DNA of 20,077 nucleotides. Origin: Palsa-883 sp035696165. GTDB lineage: Bacteria; Pseudomonadota; Alphaproteobacteria; Acetobacterales; Acetobacteraceae. Within the stretch, counting starts at the first letter, position 1. Each line of letters begins with the position of its first letter. Shown one piece after another: positions 1 to 7,748 of the stretch. The notes under the pieces are model-generated. The model worked only from the letters and a program-made list of their open reading frames with translations. It had not been told where the DNA came from and did no database searches. The stretch spans positions 1 to 20,077 of the forward strand of contig DASRQX010000095.1 in NCBI GenBank assembly GCA_035696165.1, read 5' to 3'. The position numbers and the translations under genes were made by a program.

Positions 1-997
1 GTTTCACGGCGTTGGTGATGTAGATGGTGCGGCGATCGATGCCGGCTTCCTCCAGCGCGCGGTCCAGGACCTGGCCGGCGGGGCCGACGAAGGGGCGGCC
101 GATCACGTCTTCCTGATCGCCGGGCTGTTCGCCGATGAACATCAGGGGCGCGCCGGCGGGTCCTTCGCCGAACACGGTTTGCGTCGCCGGGCCGGCGAGC
201 GGGCAGCGGCGGCAGGTGCTGGCGTCCCGCGCGGCGGCGATCAGCGCCGGGTCGCGGTGGGCTGGCAGCACGACGGGTCCGATTGACGGGCGGTCGGGGG
301 AACGCGGGTCTTCGTCGAGTGCCTCGGCGGGTGGGATTGCGGTTCCGCTGCGCGCGCTGGCCAGGATGTCGGGGCTGTAGTCGTGCCATTGCGCCGCGAG
401 GGCGGCGTCGTCCGGCACCAGGGCGGGGTCAAGGCCGGGGGCGAAGCGCAGGTTTGTGCCGTCCCAATGGGCGGTGGCGTCCGGCGTCAGGATCGCAAAG
501 TGGAGTTTGGCGAAGCGCTTGGCGATGAGTTGGGCGTTCGCTTCCAGCACGAAATGCGCTGGCGTGTACCAGCCCAGATGCAGCGTAGGCTCGGCGGGCG
601 GCGTGGGCGGCGTGGCGTTGGTGTCGGGGACCGCGAGGAAGCGCAGGTGGGTGCGCATGCGGTGCGCCTCGGCCCGCACCGCGAGGGCGAGTTGGCGGGC
701 ACGGGTCAGTTCCGGGTCGTCGCGCTGTTCCAGCACCGGTTCGCCGGCCTGGGCGCGCCAGACCAGGCGGTAGAGCAGGTCGAACCGATCGGGATCGCGC
801 GCCTGGATCGCCTGGGCGGCGAGTGCGACCAGCGCGCGGGGCACGCCGAAGGTGCCGCTGCCGTCGGGCAGTGGGTCGGGGGTTGCGCCGATCGACCAGA
901 TCAGGGTCTCCGGGGGCGTGCCGGCGAGCACATGTAACCTGGTGGCGGTGCGCCAGCCGTCCCAGTCGGTCTCTCGCGCGAGGACGATGCGAGGCAT
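1..997 (-). CDS. DUF4130/UdgX-family uracil-DNA glycosylase fusion, partial (3' end outside window)
   Basis: Translated by hand from the ATG at 997, the window holds 332 codons and runs off the left edge. Residues 1-210 look like the DUF4130 (TIGR03915-type) putative DNA-metabolism domain, starting MPRIVLARETDWDGWR. From about residue 255 the protein becomes a family 4/5-like uracil-DNA glycosylase with a CRRC pair (262-265) of the kind that ligates an Fe-S cluster, the uracil-pocket motif GEQPGDQED (289-297) and GPAG (305-308). The DUF4130-UdgX fusion is a known architecture. UdgX proteins remove uracil and remain covalently attached to the DNA through a histidine in a KRRIH-like loop. That loop would follow ITNAVK, exactly where the window ends, so covalent chemistry cannot be confirmed. 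The Shine-Dalgarno (SD) sequence is weak, an AAGG about 11 nt upstream. The partner radical-SAM gene often found next to this family would lie outside the window. Confidence 0.88.
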   Translation of the reverse strand, partial: MPRIVLARETDWDGWRTATRLHVLAGTPPETLIWSIGATPDPLPDGSGTFGVPRALVALAAQAIQARDPDRFDLLYRLVWRAQAGEPVLEQRDDPELTRARQLALAVRAEAHRMRTHLRFLAVPDTNATPPTPPAEPTLHLGWYTPAHFVLEANAQLIAKRFAKLHFAILTPDATAHWDGTNLRFAPGLDPALVPDDAALAAQWHDYSPDILASARSGTAIPPAEALDEDPRSPDRPSIGPVVLPAHRDPALIAAARDASTCRRCPLAGPATQTVFGEGPAGAPLMFIGEQPGDQEDVIGRPFVGPAGQVLDRALEEAGIDRRTIYITNAVK

Positions 998-1233
998 GGC
1001 TGGAGGGACCTTAATGCAACACCTGGCCCGTGCTGGAACTGACTTGGCCGGGTATCACAGCACCTGCCGGGTAGGCTGCACAATGGCCTGCCACGATGAA
1101 TACTTGGAGGTGTTGGGAGTATCTGGAGGTATTGCGGGCGCCTGCACCGCATCCCCCCTCGTTGGCGGAGGTCGTGTCGCGCGGCAATTCGAATGAGCGC
1201 GGCGCGGCGCCGAATGATCGTCTCGGGTCGGGT

Positions 1234-1692
1234 CTATCGGAAGGGATCGCTATCGAACTGTGGCCCATCCAGACGGCGTCTTTCCGCTGCCCGACCGGCG
1301 CCAATGTGGTGGTCTCGATCTTGCTCTCCCGACCCGTCCGCCGGGCGGGCCGCCGGCTGGCCGAGGACCGGCTGACCGAACACCGGGCGGACGAAGTTCA
1401 ACGCGTCTTGGAGCGACTCGAAGTGATGGATTTCCGGTTTGTGACGGACATGCAGGACCATCCAGACGTTACTGTGAAACGGCGCGTGGATCAGGTGCGT
1501 GAATGCGCCATCCCCGTCCGCCGAGATGGCGATCCGGCGGTAAATTGCCGGCTCATCGGTCCGTCGGTCACTGACGTAGGCCGATGAGTCGTTGCCGGCC
1601 GCGGCCAGCCACTCCGCCACAAGCTCGCGTTCGTCGGGCCGGAGCGGCCTGGCGGGGAAGGTCTGCTGGAGATCTAACGTGCGACCCGACAT
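1234..1692 (-). CDS. Conserved hypothetical protein (alphaproteobacterial type), 152 aa
   Basis: I have no function for this gene. The protein from the ATG at 1692 has a coherent globular core at residues 10-105. It includes PLRPDERELVAEWLAAAG, then AYVSDRR, then a beta-rich stretch with HLIHAPFHSNVWMVLHV, and ends in a helix with LQDALNFVRPV. From memory, similar short proteins of unknown function (ELxLxAEWxxAAGD...AYVSxRR...LRxALNxVRPV) occur in rhizobia and related alphaproteobacteria. The last 40 or so residues (FGQPVLGQPAARP onward) are Arg/Gly-rich and probably disordered. The reading frame stays open upstream to about 1833 with only a TTG start and low-quality sequence, so the ATG is preferred, although no good SD sequence precedes it. 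No signal peptide or membrane segment is visible, so the protein is probably cytoplasmic. Confidence 0.7.
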   Translation of the reverse strand: MSGRTLDLQQTFPARPLRPDERELVAEWLAAAGNDSSAYVSDRRTDEPAIYRRIAISADGDGAFTHLIHAPFHSNVWMVLHVRHKPEIHHFESLQDALNFVRPVFGQPVLGQPAARPADGSGEQDRDHHIGAGRAAERRRLDGPQFDSDPFR

Positions 1693-1761
1693 GGGATTCG
1701 AACCGAAACGTTCCGCGGCATGATACCACTGCGAGGCTGCAAAATGGTTGCAGGGGGGGCT

Positions 1762-1804
1762 TTTCGCGCCGCCGCCAGGACATCTGGCATTGGCGGCGGC
1801 GAAA
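1762..1804 (-). terminator. GC-rich hairpin downstream of the 85-aa gene
   Basis: A perfect 11-bp stem pairs 1767-1777 with 1791-1801 around a 13-nt loop. With a 2-nt bulge it extends by three A-T pairs (TTT at 1762-1764 with AAA at 1802-1804). It lies about 100 nt beyond the stop codon of the minus-strand 85-aa gene. There is no clean U-tract on the minus strand, so intrinsic termination is possible but not certain. Confidence 0.4.
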
Positions 1805-1903
1805 CGCACCTTTGATCCCTTGGGGCACGACAATGACCCTTGGCATCATCCCGCGACAGCGCCAGACAACCGGGTTGGCGGGTTTGGGCTGGCAGGTTTG
1901 GGG

Positions 1904-2161
1904 CTAACAGGTTTCCTTCAATTCCTTGGCGATCTTCCTGGTTGGCTTGACTTTGATCGCCTCGGCCACTGGGGGCTCCGCCGGCGCGTCGACCTCGGCT
2001 GGTTGCTCGGCTGGTCGCTCGGCTGGTTCCTCGGCGGCGTTGGCCTGAGCGTCGTAGTCGATCGCCATCTTGAGCAGCCTCTGCTTTGAGGCTTCGCGGT
2101 CGACGGTGTCGGCCATGCCTCGGAAACGTGCTGCCTCCTGACGGAGAAACTGCGGTGTCAT
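1904..2161 (-). CDS. Small conserved alphaproteobacterial protein with AExP-repeat tail, 85 aa
   Basis: The start is the ATG at 2161, preceded by AAAGGA at good spacing; the frame stays open further upstream but the sequence there is not protein-like. Residues 1-42 (MTPQFLRQEAARFRGMADTV then DREASKQRLLKMAIDYDAQA) form a charged helical segment. It resembles a small-protein family of unknown function common in alphaproteobacteria, with the pattern FRxMAxTxDREASKxRLLxMAxDY. The middle is a low-complexity EEPAERPAEQPAEVDAPAEPP-type spacer, encoded partly by three 12-bp repeats. The C-terminus is basic (KVKPTRKIAKELKETC) and ends in cysteine. No signal peptide or membrane segment is visible. The gene is divergent from the S9 peptidase gene at 2505. 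Function is unknown; a basic tail on a short helix would suit nucleic-acid or partner binding, but that is only a guess. Confidence 0.78.
   Translation of the reverse strand: MTPQFLRQEAARFRGMADTVDREASKQRLLKMAIDYDAQANAAEEPAERPAEQPAEVDAPAEPPVAEAIKVKPTRKIAKELKETC
1995..2030. repeat. 3 x 12-bp in-frame tandem repeat (AExP units)
   Basis: Three units of TCGGCTGGTYSC (1995-2006, 2007-2018, 2019-2030) encode, on the minus strand, the AEEP/AERP/AEQP part of the 85-aa protein's spacer. The period is a multiple of three, so changes in copy number preserve the frame. Confidence 0.75.
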
Positions 2162-2504
2162 CGCGAATCCTTTCGGGGTTCGGGGAGCCCCTAACGGCAA
2201 CCACACAGGCGCTATCGGATGTCGGGATGACAGTGGGGGCGCTAGGCATGTGTGTATGCGGTGCGCCGAGCACAAGCCCTGTGGTGATTCAGGCAGACGG
2301 GCTCGTTCCATCGCATCATGTGCCCGGTCAGCCGGATTGATCGGCGCAATTGCACCGGCCTCCCGGCGGTTCGACTCTTTGCAAGATCGCCGGCCGGCGA
2401 GCACGGCACCTTATGCGCGAGCGTCAACCGTGCCCCGTTGCCTGCCCCGGTGGCAGCCGGCGGCCCGGCGTGGTTAGCTCCCTTGCTGTCAGGGGGGAAA
2501 TCGA
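2162..2504. other. Divergent intergenic region (343 bp)
   Basis: This lies between the minus-strand 85-aa gene and the plus-strand S9 peptidase gene and must hold promoters for both directions. I see no convincing -35/-10 pair. It contains a perfect 14-bp palindrome (TCGCCGGCCGGCGA, 2387-2400) that could be an operator or chance in GC-rich DNA. No credible reading frame is visible. Confidence 0.5.
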
Positions 2505-4331
2505 ATGCGGATAGAACCGGAGGTATATGCGCGCATCGGCGCCGCGGGGACGCCGGTGTTCGCCCGCGACGGCCGGACATTGTTTCATTTGCGTGGTGCG
2601 GGCTTGCCACAGGCCTGGGCGCTGGATCTGGACACCGGCGCCGCGCGGCAACTGACCGCCCATGACGAGAAACTGGCGCTGCTGCGGCGAAGTCCGACGG
2701 ATGACCGGCTGGTCTATGGTATCGATCGCGGCGGGGACGAGCGCCAGCAGCTTCTGCTGATCGATCCGTCCCTGATTGATCCGGCCGCGATTGATCCGCG
2801 TGTGGAACATGCATCGCCGCGGGCACTGACCGACGATCCGGCGGTGATCCATGACTGGGGTGCCTGGTCGCCGGACGGCGCGCGCATCGCCTTCGCCGCC
2901 AACGCGCGCGATCCGGCGCATTTTGATGTCTATGTGCAGGATGTAACCAGCGGGGCACGCGAGTGCGTCTATCGGGGCAGCGGCCCGGGCAGCGGGATCA
3001 TCAGCGTGTCGGGCTTTCGCGCGGATGGCGCGGTGCTGACACTGCTGGAAGATCGCGGGTACGGCGACATGTCGTTGCTGCTGCTGCATCTTGCGTCGGG
3101 GTGGGCCACGGCGTTTCCAACCGTATCGGGAACGAACTACCAAAGTGTGCGATGGGCGAGCGATCGGCGCACGCTGTTGGCGCTGACCGATCAGGGCGGC
3201 AGCAATTTCCTGCGGTTGTGCCGGCTGGATCCGGATAGCGGTGCGGTCGCGGTGGTATACGCGGCGGATGGGCGCGACGTCGAGGCATGGTCGATGTCCA
3301 GCGACGGCGCGATGCTGGCAACGATCGAGAACGAACGCGGCTATTCCGTGCTGCGGGTCGGTCCGGCGGACGGCGAGCGTCCGATCGCTGCCGGCCTGCC
3401 GCGCGGCGTGATCAGCGAGCCGGCTTTTTCCCCGGACGGAACAAGTCTCGCGTTCACCGTGGCGGCGCCGACCGTTCCCGCGTCGATCTGGTTGTGGCGC
3501 GACGGGGTGGTGCGCCCGCTGGTGCAGCCGGAGTTGCCGGTCGATCCCGCGCGGTTCGTCGATCTTGAGCTGGTGGCGTGGGATAGTTTCGACGGCGTGC
3601 GCATTTCCGGCTGGCTGGCGCTGCCGGCGGGTCCCGCGCCACGCGACGGTCATCCCGCGGTGATCTGGGTGCATGGCGGGCCGGTGTCGCAGGCGCGGCC
3701 GAATTTCCGGCCCGATATCCAGATGCTGCTGGCCCAGGGTTTCGCGGTGCTGATGCCGAATGTGCGCGGCAGCTCGGGCTATGGTCGTGCCTATACGGAA
3801 AGCGACGACGTCGGGAAGCGTCTCGATTGCGTTACGGACCTGGCGCATGGCCGGAACTGGCTGGCGGCGCACCCGGCGATCGATGCGGTGCGTATCGGCA
3901 TCATGGGCCAGTCCTATGGCGGGTTCATGGTCAACTCGGCGATCACCGAGCACCCCGATCTGTGGCGTGCCGCGGTCTGCTATTATGGGATCGCCGATTT
4001 CGTTACGTTGCTGGCGGGAACCGGACCGTGGCGGCGCGACCATCGCGCGGCGGAATACGGCGATCCGGTGCGTGATGCCGAACTGTTCGCGCGCATCTCG
4101 CCGATCCATCGCGCCGAGCGTGTGCAGGTGCCGGTGTTGCTGGCGCATGGCACCCGCGATCCGCGCGTGCCATACGGCGAGAGCGAGCAGTTCGCGGCCG
4201 CCCTGGCGGAGCGGCAGAAGCCGGTGACGTTCCTGAGTTTCGATTACGCCGGCCATGGCTTCATTCGTCCCGCCGACCGCGCCCGCGTCTACCGCGCGGT
4301 CGCGGAGTTTTTCACTACGCATCTGGCTTGA
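2505..4331 (+). CDS. S9 family peptidase (prolyl oligopeptidase / acylaminoacyl-peptidase type), 608 aa
   Basis: A serine peptidase predicted to cleave short peptides. Residues 1-360 form a beta-propeller region with repeated WD40/TolB-like strands such as WSPDGARIAFAAN and FSPDGTSLAFTV, which in this family excludes folded proteins from the active site. The alpha/beta-hydrolase domain covers about 365-608. It shows the oxyanion-loop motif WVHGGP near 388-393, the nucleophile elbow GQSYGG with Ser470, the acid Asp552 in HGTRDPRVPYGES, and His584 in AGHGF. Spacing and total length are normal for S9, so the enzyme looks intact. The SD sequence AGGGGGG lies just upstream of the ATG. There is no signal peptide, so it probably acts in the cytoplasm. 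It is the first gene of a tight five-gene run, and the gamma-glutamyltransferase start follows 11 nt after its stop. Exact substrate preference (acyl-peptide, dipeptidyl or prolyl) cannot be read from the sequence. Confidence 0.93.
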   Translation: MRIEPEVYARIGAAGTPVFARDGRTLFHLRGAGLPQAWALDLDTGAARQLTAHDEKLALLRRSPTDDRLVYGIDRGGDERQQLLLIDPSLIDPAAIDPRVEHASPRALTDDPAVIHDWGAWSPDGARIAFAANARDPAHFDVYVQDVTSGARECVYRGSGPGSGIISVSGFRADGAVLTLLEDRGYGDMSLLLLHLASGWATAFPTVSGTNYQSVRWASDRRTLLALTDQGGSNFLRLCRLDPDSGAVAVVYAADGRDVEAWSMSSDGAMLATIENERGYSVLRVGPADGERPIAAGLPRGVISEPAFSPDGTSLAFTVAAPTVPASIWLWRDGVVRPLVQPELPVDPARFVDLELVAWDSFDGVRISGWLALPAGPAPRDGHPAVIWVHGGPVSQARPNFRPDIQMLLAQGFAVLMPNVRGSSGYGRAYTESDDVGKRLDCVTDLAHGRNWLAAHPAIDAVRIGIMGQSYGGFMVNSAITEHPDLWRAAVCYYGIADFVTLLAGTGPWRRDHRAAEYGDPVRDAELFARISPIHRAERVQVPVLLAHGTRDPRVPYGESEQFAAALAERQKPVTFLSFDYAGHGFIRPADRARVYRAVAEFFTTHLA

Positions 4332-4342
4332 AGGAGCGTCAC

Positions 4343-5980
4343 ATGTCTCTTGCTTCGCCCGGTTACTTGTCCCCCCGGGCACATCGCCCGCTGATCATGG
4401 GCCGCAACGGCGCGGTCGGCGCCAACCATCCGCTGGCGACGCAGGCCGGGCTCGACACGCTGCGCGCCGGTGGCAACGCGGTGGATGCCGCGGTGGCGGT
4501 CTCGCTCACGCTCGGCGTGGTGGAGCCGGGCATGTCCGGACTGGGCGGCGACGGGTTCTATCAGGTTTACACTGCGGCCGATGGTGTTTCGCGCTGTTGG
4601 AACGCGACCGGCGCCGCGCCGCTCGCCGCAACCCCGGAACGATTTCGCGCACGCGGCATCGCGGTGCGTGGGCCGTTGAGTGTCTCGACGCCCGGCCTGC
4701 TTGGCGGGCTGGGCGCGATGCACTCGGCGCATGGGGTGGTGCCGTGGCGCGCGTTGTGCGCGCCGGCGATTGCGCATGCGCGGGAAGGCTTCGCTGTCAG
4801 CCATCATTATCGGCATTTCGCCACAGATGTGCAGCAATTCCTGGCCGCCGACGCGCGAAGCCGCGCGGTGTTTCTGGGCGGCGTCGGGGTCGGTTCTCCG
4901 GCGCTGGGGTCGTTGATCGTCCAGCGCGATCTGGCGCGCACACTGGAGGAAATCGCCGCCGACGGTGCCGCAACGTTCTACCGCGGGGCGCTGGCCGCGC
5001 GGCTGGTCGCGGGGATGAAGCAAGCCGGCGTGCTGGTCGATGAGCGCGATCTCGATGCGTGCCAGCCGCAACAGCAGGCGCCGATCGAGGTGCGTTATCG
5101 CGGCTTCCGGGTCACCCAGACGCCGCCGAACTCGACCGGCTTTACCATGTTGCAAATGCTCAAGATCGCCGAGCGCTTCGACCTGGCGGCGCTCGATCCG
5201 GTGCGGCGCATCCATGTGCTGGTGGAGGCGAAGAAGCGTGCGTTCCTCGACCGCGAACGTTTCGGCATCGATCCGCGCTTCGGCGAGGTGCCGTTGGATC
5301 GCCTGCTGTCCGACGCTTACGCCGATGAGTCTGCGGCCGCGATCGATATGTCGCGTGCCGCCGATCTGGCGCTGGCCGAGCCCGAGGCCGCGGTTGGCGA
5401 CACGACGTATTTCGCTGTCATTGATGCGGCGGGCAATGCGGTGTCCGGCATCCAGAGCATCAACTCTGGCTTCGGCTCCGGCGTCACCGCTGGCGACACC
5501 GGCGTGCTGTTGAACAACCGTATGGCGTATTGGCACCTGGCGCCAGGTCACGCCAACCGGTTGGCACCCGGCAAGCGCGTGCGGCACACGATGAACGCGC
5601 CGATGGTGTTCAAGGGGGAAAAACTTTGGGCAGTTGAAGGAACACCCGGCGCCGACAACCAGGTGCAGGTGAACTTGCAGGTATTGACTTCGATGATGGA
5701 CCTGGACGCCGACCCGCAATGCGCGCTGGAATCGCCGCGCTGGACCTCCAGCCAGTCGGGTCAGGGGGCGAATTGGCCGCATGACGGCGACGGTCGGCTG
5801 ACGATCGAACCGGGGTTTGGCGCGGAGGTGCTGGCGGGGCTGGAACGGCTTGGCCACCGGTTGAACCGTGTTGGCCTGCTGGAAGGCCCGTGCAGCGTGC
5901 AGGCAATCCGCGTGCTGGAGAACGGCGTGCGCATGGCGGGGTCCGATCCGCGGCGGGACGGCTGGGCGGGGGCGTATTGA
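4343..5980 (+). CDS. Gamma-glutamyltransferase family protein, 545 aa
   Basis: An Ntn-hydrolase of the gamma-glutamyltransferase family, which transfers or hydrolyses gamma-glutamyl groups from glutathione and related peptides after self-cleavage. Family landmarks are an N-terminal GGNAVDAAVAVSLTLGVVEP block, GMSGLGGDGF, the processing site GDTTYFAVIDAAGN with nucleophile Thr354, GVLLNNRM, and the C-terminal MNAPMVF...GTPGADNQVQ block. Length is near normal but there is no evident signal peptide, so unlike the classical periplasmic enzyme it may be cytoplasmic. The ATG at 4343 is chosen because AAGGAG sits 6 nt upstream; an in-frame TTG at 4328 overlaps the preceding stop and has no such support. 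The stop overlaps the next gene's TTG start (TTGA). Cephalosporin-acylase-like relatives share the fold, so substrate is uncertain. Confidence 0.92.
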   Translation: MSLASPGYLSPRAHRPLIMGRNGAVGANHPLATQAGLDTLRAGGNAVDAAVAVSLTLGVVEPGMSGLGGDGFYQVYTAADGVSRCWNATGAAPLAATPERFRARGIAVRGPLSVSTPGLLGGLGAMHSAHGVVPWRALCAPAIAHAREGFAVSHHYRHFATDVQQFLAADARSRAVFLGGVGVGSPALGSLIVQRDLARTLEEIAADGAATFYRGALAARLVAGMKQAGVLVDERDLDACQPQQQAPIEVRYRGFRVTQTPPNSTGFTMLQMLKIAERFDLAALDPVRRIHVLVEAKKRAFLDRERFGIDPRFGEVPLDRLLSDAYADESAAAIDMSRAADLALAEPEAAVGDTTYFAVIDAAGNAVSGIQSINSGFGSGVTAGDTGVLLNNRMAYWHLAPGHANRLAPGKRVRHTMNAPMVFKGEKLWAVEGTPGADNQVQVNLQVLTSMMDLDADPQCALESPRWTSSQSGQGANWPHDGDGRLTIEPGFGAEVLAGLERLGHRLNRVGLLEGPCSVQAIRVLENGVRMAGSDPRRDGWAGAY

Positions 5981-6927
5981 GCGCGAACCAGGAACCGGCC
6001 GAGGTCGCGCTGCGTCGGCCGTCGGTCGATATCTGGTCGTCGGCGTGGACGCTGCTGGCGCTGGCCAATCTGTTCTGGGCCGGCAACATCGTGCTGGGTC
6101 GCGGCGTGGCCGGCGTGGTGCCGCCGGTGGCGCTGGCGTATATCCGGTGGACTGGCGCGTTCGTGATTGGATTTCCTTGCGCGTGGCCGTACCTGAAGCG
6201 CGACTGGGGGATGCTGCTGCGGCAATGGCCCTTGATGCTGTTGCTGTCGGCGACGGGCATCGCCACCTACAACACGATGTCCTATATCGGCCTGACGGAG
6301 ACCACCGCGCTGAACGTGCTGCTGCTGCAGTCGGCAATGCCGCTGGTGATCCTGCTCTGGGCCTTCGTGTTGTTCCGTGAACGACCCAATCTGGCGCAGG
6401 CGGCCGGCGTTCTGGTGTCGCTCGCCGGCGTGGGGATGATCGCCGCGCAGGGCTCGTTGACTGTCCTGCTGCATCTGTCGCTCAATCCCGGAGATGTGTG
6501 GGTGCTGGTGGCGATGGCGATCTATGGCAGCTATGCGGCGATGTTCCGCCACCGTCCCAAAGTGCACCCGATGAGTTTCCTGGTGACGACGATGGGGCTC
6601 GGGTCCTGCATGATTCTGCCGTTTTTCCTGTGGGAGCGCGGCACCGGCGCGGTGATCACCGCCGACTGGCAGGCGTTCGCGGCGCTGGCCTATATCGCCG
6701 TGCTTCCTTCCTTCATCGCCTATCTGTTCTTCAACCGTGGTATCGAGCTGATCGGCGCGGCGCGGGCCGGCCAGTCGATGCATCTGATGCCGGTGTTCGG
6801 CGCGGTGTTGGCGGTGCTGTTCCTGGGCGAGCGGTTCCATCTGTACCACGCTGTCGGCATCATGCTGATCGCGGTGGGGATTGTGCTGGCCTCGCTCAGG
6901 CAGCGCGCGGCGCTGGGTACCGCATGA
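5977..6927 (+). CDS. EamA/DMT-superfamily transporter, 316 aa
   Basis: An inner-membrane carrier of the drug/metabolite transporter type with about ten hydrophobic helices in two EamA repeats. The first half contains LALANLFWAGNIVLGR and GLTETTALNVLLLQSAMPLV. The second ends with MHLMPVFGAVLAVLFLGER followed by a last helix. These are typical EamA signatures, and the family often exports amino acids or metabolites. The start is inferred to be the TTG at 5977, which overlaps the gamma-glutamyltransferase stop. No ATG or GTG lies near the beginning of the conserved region, and the frame upstream of it overlaps the other gene. The stop TGA overlaps the next ATG (ATGA), another translational-coupling arrangement. 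Position next to two peptide-cleaving enzymes suggests a role in moving their substrates or products, but the cargo is not readable from sequence. Confidence 0.9.
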   Translation: MSANQEPAEVALRRPSVDIWSSAWTLLALANLFWAGNIVLGRGVAGVVPPVALAYIRWTGAFVIGFPCAWPYLKRDWGMLLRQWPLMLLLSATGIATYNTMSYIGLTETTALNVLLLQSAMPLVILLWAFVLFRERPNLAQAAGVLVSLAGVGMIAAQGSLTVLLHLSLNPGDVWVLVAMAIYGSYAAMFRHRPKVHPMSFLVTTMGLGSCMILPFFLWERGTGAVITADWQAFAALAYIAVLPSFIAYLFFNRGIELIGAARAGQSMHLMPVFGAVLAVLFLGERFHLYHAVGIMLIAVGIVLASLRQRAALGTA

Positions 6928-7745
6928 CCGCGCGCGTCCTTCCTGTGCGACTTTCGTTGCGGGCTCCGCTGATCGTGGCGCTGCTGCTGGTGACGGCGGC
7001 CGCGCCGGACGCGCCCAATGCTACATCGGCGCCCACTGCCACATCTGCGCCAGCCGCTACGTCGGCGCCGGCCCCGCCGCCAGTGCCCGAGCCGCCGCCA
7101 GCATTGATAGCGCCGGCAACATCGACAGCGCCGGGAACGACGACACCACCGACAACATCGACAACACCCGCAACGCCGGCGATACCGACAACGTCACCGG
7201 CGCCGCCGACCTCAGTGGCACCGGCGGCGCCAGCGGCACCGTCGGCGTCACCAGCACTGCCGACGCCGCCAGCAGCGGCAGCACCGGCGGGATCGTCCAC
7301 GCCAGAAGCACCGGCGGCATCGTCCACGCCGGCAGCGCCGCCGACACCGTCAACGCTGGCCACACCCGAGGCGTCATCCGTGGCGAAGCTGCCGTCCAGC
7401 GTTGCGCTGCAGAAGGTCGCCCCGGCAGATGCGATGCCGGTCCTTGGGCACCGCGTCGTCGGACCCGGCGGCAAGGACATCGCGCGGCTGGTGGACGTTC
7501 TAGTGGATGGCAACGGAGAGCCGGTGGCCGCGGTGCTCGATTTCGGCGGCTTCATGGGCGTCGGCAGCCGGAAGATCGCGGTGCATTGGAGCGCGCTGCA
7601 TTTCGAGCCCGCCGAAGCCACCCACCGCCTCATCCTGTCGCTGACGCCGGACGAGATCAAGGCGGCACCGGAATACAAGGACCCGGAGAAGGCGGCGCCG
7701 GTGGTGGTACCGGCGGCGACCGAACCCAAGCCGGGACCGCAATAA
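6924..7745 (+). CDS. Exported PRC-barrel domain protein with long Pro/Ala/Thr-rich linker, 273 aa
   Basis: The ATG at 6924 overlaps the transporter stop. Residues 1-27 look like a signal sequence or membrane anchor (basic start, then LRAPLIVALLLVTAAAP). Residues 28-150 are a low-complexity Pro/Ala/Thr/Ser segment, likely extended and disordered, perhaps spanning the periplasm or cell wall. Residues 172-245 form a PRC-barrel domain: VLGHRVVGPGGKDIARLVDV, then GEPVAAVLDFGGFMGVG, then KIAVHWSALHF and LTPDEIKAAPEY. PRC-barrel domains are small beta-barrels found in the photosynthetic reaction centre H subunit and RimM; exported stand-alone forms are common in alphaproteobacteria with unknown roles. 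The conserved end of the domain is intact. The gene lies inside a transport/peptidase run, 3 nt before the MFS gene. The low-complexity segment may also vary in length between strains. Confidence 0.85.
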   Translation: MTARVLPVRLSLRAPLIVALLLVTAAAPDAPNATSAPTATSAPAATSAPAPPPVPEPPPALIAPATSTAPGTTTPPTTSTTPATPAIPTTSPAPPTSVAPAAPAAPSASPALPTPPAAAAPAGSSTPEAPAASSTPAAPPTPSTLATPEASSVAKLPSSVALQKVAPADAMPVLGHRVVGPGGKDIARLVDVLVDGNGEPVAAVLDFGGFMGVGSRKIAVHWSALHFEPAEATHRLILSLTPDEIKAAPEYKDPEKAAPVVVPAATEPKPGPQ

Positions 7746-7748
7746 CCG

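Noticed and set aside
1100..1140. Two TTGGAGGT/CTGGAGGT copies upstream of the UdgX gene
   Set aside because: Short, imperfect and on the strand opposite to the flanking genes; no frame starts sensibly after them.
1693..1704. GGTTCGAATCCC on the minus strand, like a tRNA T-loop
   Set aside because: The flanking bases do not form the 5-bp T-stem, and no acceptor, D or anticodon arm can be folded around it. It lies directly upstream of the hypothetical gene's ATG.
2387..2400. Palindrome TCGCCGGCCGGCGA as an operator
   Set aside because: Built only of CG-rich steps, expected by chance in such DNA; no promoter context could be placed, so it is mentioned only in the intergenic entry.
4328..4342. 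TTG at 4328 as a start for the gamma-glutamyltransferase
   Set aside because: It overlaps the upstream stop and has no ribosome-binding site, whereas the ATG at 4343 has AAGGAG at good spacing.
2424..6337. Very long open frames on the minus strand opposite the S9 peptidase and gamma-glutamyltransferase genes
   Set aside because: Arg/His/Gln-rich translations with no family resemblance; these are composition shadows of GC-rich coding DNA on the plus strand.
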